Assembly (NCBI GenBank): GCA_002682825.1
Contig: NOKP01000001.1
Span: 994,501 to 1,058,500, forward strand
DNA from: Neonectria sp. B-13
Taxonomy: Eukaryota > Ascomycota > Sordariomycetes > Hypocreales > Nectriaceae
DNA length: 64,000 nt
Reading direction: 5' to 3'
Positions 57,202 through 64,000 of the stretch are shown here, piece by piece. Positions within the stretch are counted from its first letter, which is position 1. Every line of letters begins with the position of its first letter. The notes beneath the pieces were generated by a model, which worked only from the letters and a program-made list of their open reading frames with translations, was not told the origin of the DNA and made no database searches. A program made the translations under genes and the position numbers.

Positions 57202-58485
57202 AAGATCCGAGTTCCGAAGACGCCTAGATGGCATAGACGAGTATTCGTACGTCGAGACCTTTCCGGCAATGATCTCCTGGGGTTGTTGGTCCCCTGTCGA
57301 GAATATATGAGAGCATGAAAAGTGAATTTTAATATACCCATTCCAACCTCCTTGATCTGGGCTTCCAGCTGCCATAAAGTCTGAAATTGTGAGCCGACCC
57401 TCCCAAGTCAAATCTGAAAACTCGATAGAAGGGGATGTGTCTCTAGCACCAAGCTTCAGTAATTACCCGGATGAATACCTAGACCGCTTCATCCCAAGCG
57501 ACGAGAATGTCAGAACTGAGGAATGTGACGACTCATCTTTCGCAAGCGGTGACATGGTGTAGTGTGATGTACGAAGTAAAGAGTTGATTATGCTGCAGTA
57601 TCGAAGTCAATAATGCAGCACAATACGGCCGCATCGGGCCGTTGTCGAGTGCCCGGTGACGAGGCGACTGCAACCCTACATGGAATGTCGAAACCGTCAC
57701 CCGAGAAAACAAGCCACATAATAGCCGCGTGGTAAGGTCTCTACTCGAAGCCAGGGTTGAAACTGCCACCAACATCACAATTTGAAATCTTGTGGCTGAT
57801 GTATGGTTTGCCTGGGACCAATCCTTGAGCCTGCATTGCAGCATCTAGTTCGCCGGATGCATGAGATGCAAGGGAAGAGAGTCAAATCTCGTGAGGTTGG
57901 GCACCCTGGAGGGAAGGGCTGGTTGTTGGGGGCCTGCAGCATCGGTTCCAATTCACTGGGACAGATACTGACGAATTCCGCCAATGGGTACGGTCTATGC
58001 TGCACCCAAGGAGAAGAAGAGACGGAAACGGCACCTTGGTGGAGTTTGGTCCTTGTGTCGTCAGCATGTTGAACTTGGAAGAGTAGGCGACCCCGGAGGA
58101 TGCGGCAGGACGTCGGCGAAGGAGGATGCGAACGCGCATGGACATGGGCATGGTTGATATCAGGGGCTGGATGGAAGATGCAACGTTGGGATAGGTTACA
58201 GGGGCAATTCAACCTTTGAAGAACCGACTAGGTTTAGGCATGGCATATCGGGGGCATGGTCCCGAGTCTGGGTTGTGTATGCTGGGCATGGATTAACTGC
58301 AGCAAGGTCTGAGTCTGGGATCTGTTACTGGCAGCGTCTTTACATACTGTACCACCTTGTCTATCATGTCCCAGGAATGTGGTGGAGACTATTCATAAAG
58401 ATACTTGTATCTTTATTGAGTGCTATGTACTCCGTACAACTTTCTGTACGCTCTAGAATAGAAGTGATTCACACGGTACAAATGC
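57202..58485. other. Intergenic region between convergent genes
   Basis: About 1.3 kb separating the 3' ends of the synthetase (plus) and MFS transporter (minus) genes. ORFs up to 145 codons at 57775-58212 lack domains and overlap on both strands. No gene is supported. Confidence 0.5.
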
Positions 58486-60013
58486 TCACAGAGTGAACCT
58501 GAAGTTGGGGTGCCAGTCACCCATGTTCTTGCGGTCCTCCTCGGGCAGGTTCAGCCTGTCATCTCGCTCGCCATCCGCGCGCTTCTTGTTTTCTCTCCAC
58601 ATGGAGAAGAACAGGATGGTGGCGGCGAGAGTACCCATCCACATCATGCCCAGGGCTGTGCCGTAGCCGGTCTTGTAGGTAGGGCTCTCTGTCACAATGA
58701 AGATGTTGGCGCCAACAATACCAGCAATGTTGCCCAGCGTGACCTGGATGGCCGAGCCGAACGCTCTCTTCCAGTGGCCAGAGAGGTTGTTCTGCAGCCA
58801 GGCCAGGCAGATGGGCGTCGCGATATAACCTCCTGCGTTGATGAGGAAGACGGCGGCGAACTTGTAGTCGCGGGACTTGCCGCCCTGCTCGAGGAGCATG
58901 GCGTAGCCGATGGTGGCGATGCATGCGCCGCCGAGGATAAAGCCATATCGGTGCTTGGTCCTGTCAGACAACCAGGCCGAGATAATCATGCAGCCGGCCG
59001 AGAGCACATAGACGGGGATGGTGCGGATCTGGGCATCCTGCGCCACCCAGCCGAACTCAAGCAAGATAGTGGGCATAAAGAAAACGCCAGCGTAACCGGT
59101 CGTGCCGATGCCCATGTAGGTGAATGCGCCGAGCCAGATCTTCCAGTCGCGGAGGATGCGCGTGTAGGCGAACTTGTTGAGAGTATCCATGCGGCACTCA
59201 TCTCCCGTGTCCTCGGCGAGACGACGCTGGACAAGGCGCTTCTCTTCTGCGGAGAGGAAGCGAGCCTGCTCAGGCCAGTCGGCAATGACGAAGACGGCGA
59301 TAATCGACAGGAAAGACGTGATGGCTCCCTCGATGATGAAGATCCATCTCCAGGAGCTCATGCCGTGGTGGCCGCCCAGGCGCGCAATGCCGTAGGCGAG
59401 GAGACCGCCAAAGGCGCCGCCGATCAGCGTGCTACAGAAGAAGAAGGACATGCGCTTCTGGAACTCGTGGCGTTTGTAGTACATGGAGGTGACGTAGATG
59501 ATGCCGGGGAGGACGCCAGCCTCGAAGGCGCCGAGCAGGAACCGCAGGGCGACGAGGGCGCCGTAGGAGTGGACGAAGCCCATGCACATGTTGATGATAC
59601 CCCAGACGAACATGAGGCTGGAGAGATACAGCGACGGGCGCATCTTTCGGATGATCATGTTAGAGGGGACCTCGAGGAGGATGTAGGGGAGGAAGTAGAT
59701 CTGCTTCTCGTTAGATGATGTTCGTGTTGCAAAGATGGGGACGACTTACAAAGAGGGCGATGTTGAACCGGTTGCCCGATAGGTCGATCTCTTCAGTGAG
59801 GCCTTGGATTCGAGCATTGCTGATGTTGATGCGGTCGAGGAACGACATCATGTAGATGATGAACAGGGGCGGGTAGATGCATAGATCCAGCTTCATCAGC
59901 AGCTTTCTCTCGGCTTTGGGGTCGATGGGCTCAAGGTCGATAGAGCTGGGTGTGCCGGGAACATGCTGTTCGTCCGACAACACCGTGTCTGTTTTGCCCT
60001 CGCTGAGTGACAT
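58486..60013 (-). CDS. MFS transporter, anion:cation symporter (allantoate/nicotinate permease-like)
   Basis: Plasma-membrane transporter of the fungal ACS family, which includes Dal5 (allantoate), Tna1 (nicotinate) and many permeases for small organic acids and vitamins. Two exons, 59750-60013 and 58486-59700, 492 residues. The intron has a GTAAGT donor and a GCAG acceptor, joining NIALF with IYFLPYILLEVPSN. Visible family marks are KLDLCIYPPLFIIYMMSFLDR at the start of helix 1 with N-linked DRINISNARI, LPYILLEVPSNMIIRKMRPS, GAFEAGVLPGIIY, and GGYIATPICLAWLQNNLSGH with the C-terminal Asn. Twelve helices are expected. The substrate cannot be predicted. A nearly full-length antisense ORF on the plus strand is a codon-usage shadow. 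Confidence 0.92.
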
Positions 60014-63000
60014 GGTGAACTCAGATAGATCAGGTGGGGAGAAGACCTAGGAACTGAGAGAGCGAGGGGGGAACGAGGGGGGGGAGAACAAGGTAATTAA
60101 TTAGGTGGAGGAGGAGAGACACCGTTCGTGTCGAGCCGGGATGGAGCGAAGGTCAACTTCACCCCCAACGTGACAAGGAACCAAGCTGCAGGATAACCAC
60201 CGAAGGAGCAGACTGCAGGAAGCCAAATGAGCGGGTTATGATTAGATGGGTAAACAGATAACTCCCTGGGGAAGAGAAGCAGGATGGAAGCAGGACGACC
60301 AGGCCAAATATATCGAGTCTTTTCCCAAGTCTGTTCCATATTTCCTGCAACACAGCCAGGGGCTCGACCGGAACTGGGCCAATATCTGCAGGGCACTAAG
60401 AAGAACCATCCATCCATTAGCATCTTGGCCGGTTTCGCCTCCTGCTTCTGGAAACCGATGGCACGTTGTTGGCAAGGGGAGGTCAGATTCCGCGAGTTCC
60501 TTGTCCAAGCCAAACCGGTGGCTTGGAGCGGTTCGAACTGCGCGGCCCCCCCAGTTCATCGCTTGGGTTCACCTATTCAATATTCATGCGCCCGTCCTGA
60601 TGGGGACGAGAAGCCAATATGGGAGAGGGTCTGACAGGCCGTCTATGTCGCATTGGGAAGCGGACGATATCGAGCTGACAATGTCGTCCATCGTCCAAGG
60701 GAGACACAGCAATGGCCCATAAGAGCTGAGCCAGAGAGAGACACGTCCTCCTCTGGACTCCTCAGTGGGGTGGTGTTGTGGGGAGATGATCATGGCAGGG
60801 AACCCTGACAAGGACAAGTGCAAGTGGTAATACAGTAAACGACACTAGGACAATGAGGGCCTTTCCCCGATTAGCCAGGAATAGGCGTTACATCCGTGTC
60901 GAGATATCGTCGGCCGATCAAGGAGGATACTACCCCCCGGGTCGGCAAGGGTGGGCTCTATTCCGCACGAGAAGACGCGCGAATGACGGCGCCGAGAAGC
61001 CAAGGGAGATGCCCGGGTTTAACTGGAGTCAACCCGTACCCCCGAAACCGACGAGGATGCGTTGCAGGTCAACTGGGGGGGCCCCGAGAGAAAGAGAGGC
61101 CTCTCTAATACGTGATAGGTTGACAGGGCATGCGGTCGAACGACGCAGGCAACATGGCTGATCCGGCCGCGATGGCACGCACGCGATGCGGTCTGTTCAG
61201 GGCTCACTTGGCGTAGATGAGGCGACGCAAGATGTGATTTTTCACGTGGCGGTTTGGGTTGAACTGGAGCACACGCCCGTCCTCGCATCCTCGTTCGTTC
61301 CCTAGGTAGGCATGAAGACCTAGGGTAAGCATGAAGACCTAGGATAGGCATGAAGACCTAGGATAGGCATGAGAATCCGGACCGTTGGACCTTGCATACG
61401 CCCTCACCCGTTCGTTGCCATGTCATAGACTTTGGACCATGTTATGCTACCCACCGGGTCGGAGTAGTAACCAGCGACCTTTGTTTTCCCTCGAGCGAGA
61501 GTCGGATATGCCCGACAGAAGCAAATCGCTTCGCTTCGGACGTGGCCCTGGGGGTGCGTGCTGTATTCCTAACGGCGCCGAAGGCGATAACTGCCGCCCA
61601 GAGTCGTATTGGGAATATGCAAACTTCGACAGCCGGCAGAACGTTGAGCTGTCCGGAATGGGCTGACAGAGCCCCAGTCCCGCCCGAAACATGTCGACAT
61701 GGCACCCATCACCCATGTACCGGATGCCAATGTGGCCAGTGCCGTCGTTAGCGGGGCACTTCCCGTCCGTCCCCTGTCGAAGAATTGAAGCCGGGCGCCC
61801 ACTTACACTTGTCACTTTGTCACTTAAAGCGCCGATCCGAGAAGGATAAGAGAAGCCAAGATGTCAACGGCCACCCGCCCTGGACCCTTTGACCCCGGAA
61901 CCCGGACCCCGGCTCCTTTCCTTGCGGGGCTCTCTGGCTGCGGCGGCATGCGGAAAGCTACCAACACAGAGTCGCATTCCTTCTCAGCGTTGATGCTTGC
62001 AGCCCGTCTGGGGCTTGTTAGCCACGCTCCAGTCGTCGGGAACCAGGTCCTTCGGAACAGGGGGAGGGGAATTTCGTAAACCCCCATCGCCTTTTAGTCC
62101 TTACCTCCGTCCGTCTCCTAAGTAGCTTTTCAACGGGCCGCCGGCTTCGTCCTTGCTCTGCCGATGGGCCTACGCAGCCATGGCTCCCGCTTCCCCAGGA
62201 CTCCGGGAGCGAACGGCGTTGATCTTTGCCCTGGTTCCACCTGCCTTGCGAAGGAGATCGGCCATCTCTTGTGTCGATCAAAGCTGGGCATCTACTAGTA
62301 GCTTAGGTCTAACGGAGCAGTGCTCCGTCGAAGAAGGCGGTTCGGATCCGGCCTTGTCCCCATCTCCATCGGGATGCCACCGGGGAAATCGCTTTGCTCC
62401 TGGCTCTCTCCCGCCGAAACTTCGCCTATGCACAAGTTATCACACAAGGCAGTCACCTTCCATGCCATCGGGACTCCTCTGCCACAGTGGCGGCATGGGT
62501 GACTTGCCCACCCAACCCAGCAGCCAACCCCAGGCGAGATTGATGTGGCGAGACGGGCATAGGGAATACCACAGAGAACAGCCTCTTCACCAGGTTCCGT
62601 CGAGGCTCCACAGAATGAATGCAATGGGAAGTGACGCGGAAGCTGGGACCACTTCCTTCGCGAGAGTTACTACGTAGTATCCCGACCAGTGCAACACTGT
62701 GTGCTCTCTCGTACGCATCCCATGGCCGTAGGATCCGCAACTAGGCCCCCAGTGTTTCGTCTGTGCGGGATGCTGCAAGGTAAGTCGGAAGAACTGGCGT
62801 GACGGGATCATATTGCCCGTCGTCCAGGCTATCGTCTGCAAACAATATCGCAGATCCTATGAAGAAAGGCCATCACCAACACAACCGCCAGATCGAGGCA
62901 CGGACAGTTCGCTTTGGAGCCCGTCGCCCTGGTTCTGCGAGCCATGGACTCGGTATCGTTATAAACCAACACTGCTCGTGCCGGCGAGCAGTTGGCAAGT

Positions 63001-63737
63001 GCTCGACATAATTACCCGTAGCAGAAAATGGGCCAGACGTTCGGCTGTAGGGTTCAGATCTGGGGCGTGCCGCACCACCAAACCCTGGCTTTTCGAAAGC
63101 CGCATCCCCGTCCGTCTCGGCGCGGCATCTGAATCTGTTTACCCTGACGAGTCACCAAGTCGGCATTTGCTGGCCAGCCGTCTCGACAACGCCCGACTTG
63201 GCAGCATCTGCTACCGCGCTGCCCACTAAAGCCCGTAGTGCGAGCCGGAAACCACCACTTCCCGGACGAGTGGGTTCAGTCTCAGGAGAGCTCGTCCTTT
63301 GCGTCTTGGTCCAAAAAACAACACAGGGCTCGGACAACAACTGGGCTGCTCCGTACAGATTTCGTGGCTGGAGGTCCACCTTCCGCGATAGGAGAGATCT
63401 TCGGTCTTGATGCGGACAAATGCACGTATCCTCAACGACTTAACAAGCCCGATAACTGTGCGCCTCATGGGTGTCAGTGAAAAAGCAAAAGCCCCATGTC
63501 CCCAGAGTCGGATTCTTCTGCTGAGCCGTTACAAAGTGACACCTGCAGAGAAGCTCTGCATCCTTAGTGGCCACAGCTAATACCCAATTCTGACGCCTCC
63601 AACAAGGCTCTTGTTCCTTCGGAGGTTTTGCGAGGGCGTGGGCCGTTCCTCGAAACCGCTCTCTCCGTCCTCGCCGACTCTGCCAAACCTCCCTCGGCCG
63701 ACCCCTGAATGGGCGGAATCCGCCTCACTCCCCCTGA
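60014..63737. other. Long intergenic region, no gene supported
   Basis: About 3.7 kb. The left part should hold the MFS transporter promoter. Short ORFs up to 174 codons occur on both strands (for example 60246-60722 and 62153-62677) but have biased, incoherent composition and no domain. Apart from the tandem repeat at 61301-61375 nothing stands out. Confidence 0.45.
61301..61375. repeat. Short tandem repeat, four units of 18-19 bases
   Basis: Four head-to-tail copies of CCTAGGATAGGCATGAAGA with small variations start at 61301, 61319, 61338 and 61357. Each unit holds the palindrome CCTAGG (or near match). Probably replication slippage; a protein-binding role is possible but unsupported. Confidence 0.85.
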
Positions 63738-63827
63738 CTGATTCGCCTGGATGCCGGCCTAAATTTCAACTCGCATGCTCGAACCACTGCGGGCTTGACT
63801 CCCCAATGGCAGACAAGGATAGCCTGG

Positions 63828-64000
63828 ATGGAAACACCCCTCCATTCAACTTCTCACGAAGCACATGTCGTGAAGAGTTGTCCAAAAGGAAGGTGCACGT
63901 ACTCTCAGCTCGAAACGGACTTGTCCAAAGAAAAAGAGCCACGGTATGAATTGCCCTACTTCCAGGCCTGGCTCCGTGATGGTGAGATCGTCTCTGGGTC
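63828..64000 (+). CDS. Possible 5' end of a gene running off the window
   Basis: From ATG 63828 a frame stays open to the window edge (57 codons; the frame itself is open from 63738). The sequence looks protein-like, with CPKGRCTYSQLETDLSKEKE and PRYELPYFQAWLRDGEIVSG. Overlapping frames are less convincing. There is no domain to name, and the length is short enough for chance. The true start could also be elsewhere or the frame an exon. Confidence 0.3.
   Translation, partial: METPLHSTSHEAHVVKSCPKGRCTYSQLETDLSKEKEPRYELPYFQAWLRDGEIVSG

Noticed and set aside
58510..59718. 402-codon plus-strand ORF opposite the MFS transporter
   Set aside because: Rich in Gly, Glu, Asp and Val, the reverse frame of a membrane protein; no splice structure or domain.
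62153..62677. 174-codon plus-strand ORF in the right intergenic region
   Set aside because: No domain, incoherent composition, and a similar minus-strand ORF overlaps it.

Overview
This window looks like nuclear DNA from a filamentous ascomycete, most likely a Sordariomycete and probably Hypocreales. Genes on both strands are interrupted by short introns (about 50-150 bases) with GT..AG borders and CTAAC/CTAAT-like branch sites, intergenic gaps are long, and the proteins include fungal families (Doa10, ACR3, NudE, a fused eukaryotic acetyl-CoA carboxylase). I placed introns by hand from splice signals and reading-frame continuity. No tRNA, rRNA or CRISPR array was found. One ambiguous base (N) lies at 15975.

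Layout. 1-5.3 kb: a divergent pair, an MFS sugar transporter (minus) and a GH95 alpha-L-fucosidase-like enzyme (plus), sharing an 802-base promoter with CreA-like sites; this looks like a small sugar-catabolic unit. 5.3-12.4 kb: a decayed accessory island with a facing pair of ~125-base inverted repeats about 2.8 kb apart, several broken minus-strand genes I do not recognise, CTAA-rich noncoding stretches, and one small intact Cys-rich ORF. 12.4-14.4 kb: amino-acid permease. 17.4-21.5 kb: a very large Ala/Ser-rich, membrane-anchored repeat protein. 23.7-28.8 kb: Doa10/Ssm4 ERAD E3 ligase. 30.3-32.2 kb: NudE/RO11 dynein regulator. 36.2-43.4 kb: acetyl-CoA carboxylase. 44.1-44.6 kb: mitochondrial BolA-like protein. 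45.4-48.1 kb: a Cys-rich bZIP factor facing an ACR3 arsenite efflux pump. 51.4-54.3 kb: secreted subtilisin-like protease. 54.9-57.2 kb: arginyl-tRNA synthetase with an in-frame presequence. 58.5-60.0 kb: MFS transporter of the allantoate/nicotinate permease type. 60.0-64.0 kb: mostly noncoding, with a short tandem repeat and a possible gene start running off the right edge.

Most genes are housekeeping and not obviously co-functional. The plausible functional pairs are transporter + fucosidase and bZIP + ACR3. The part least explained by known families is the decayed island at 5.5-12.4 kb: one relic keeps 258 codons of a single frame, with only three internal stops, plus a recognisable 57-base intron. 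It was a real gene, now dying.
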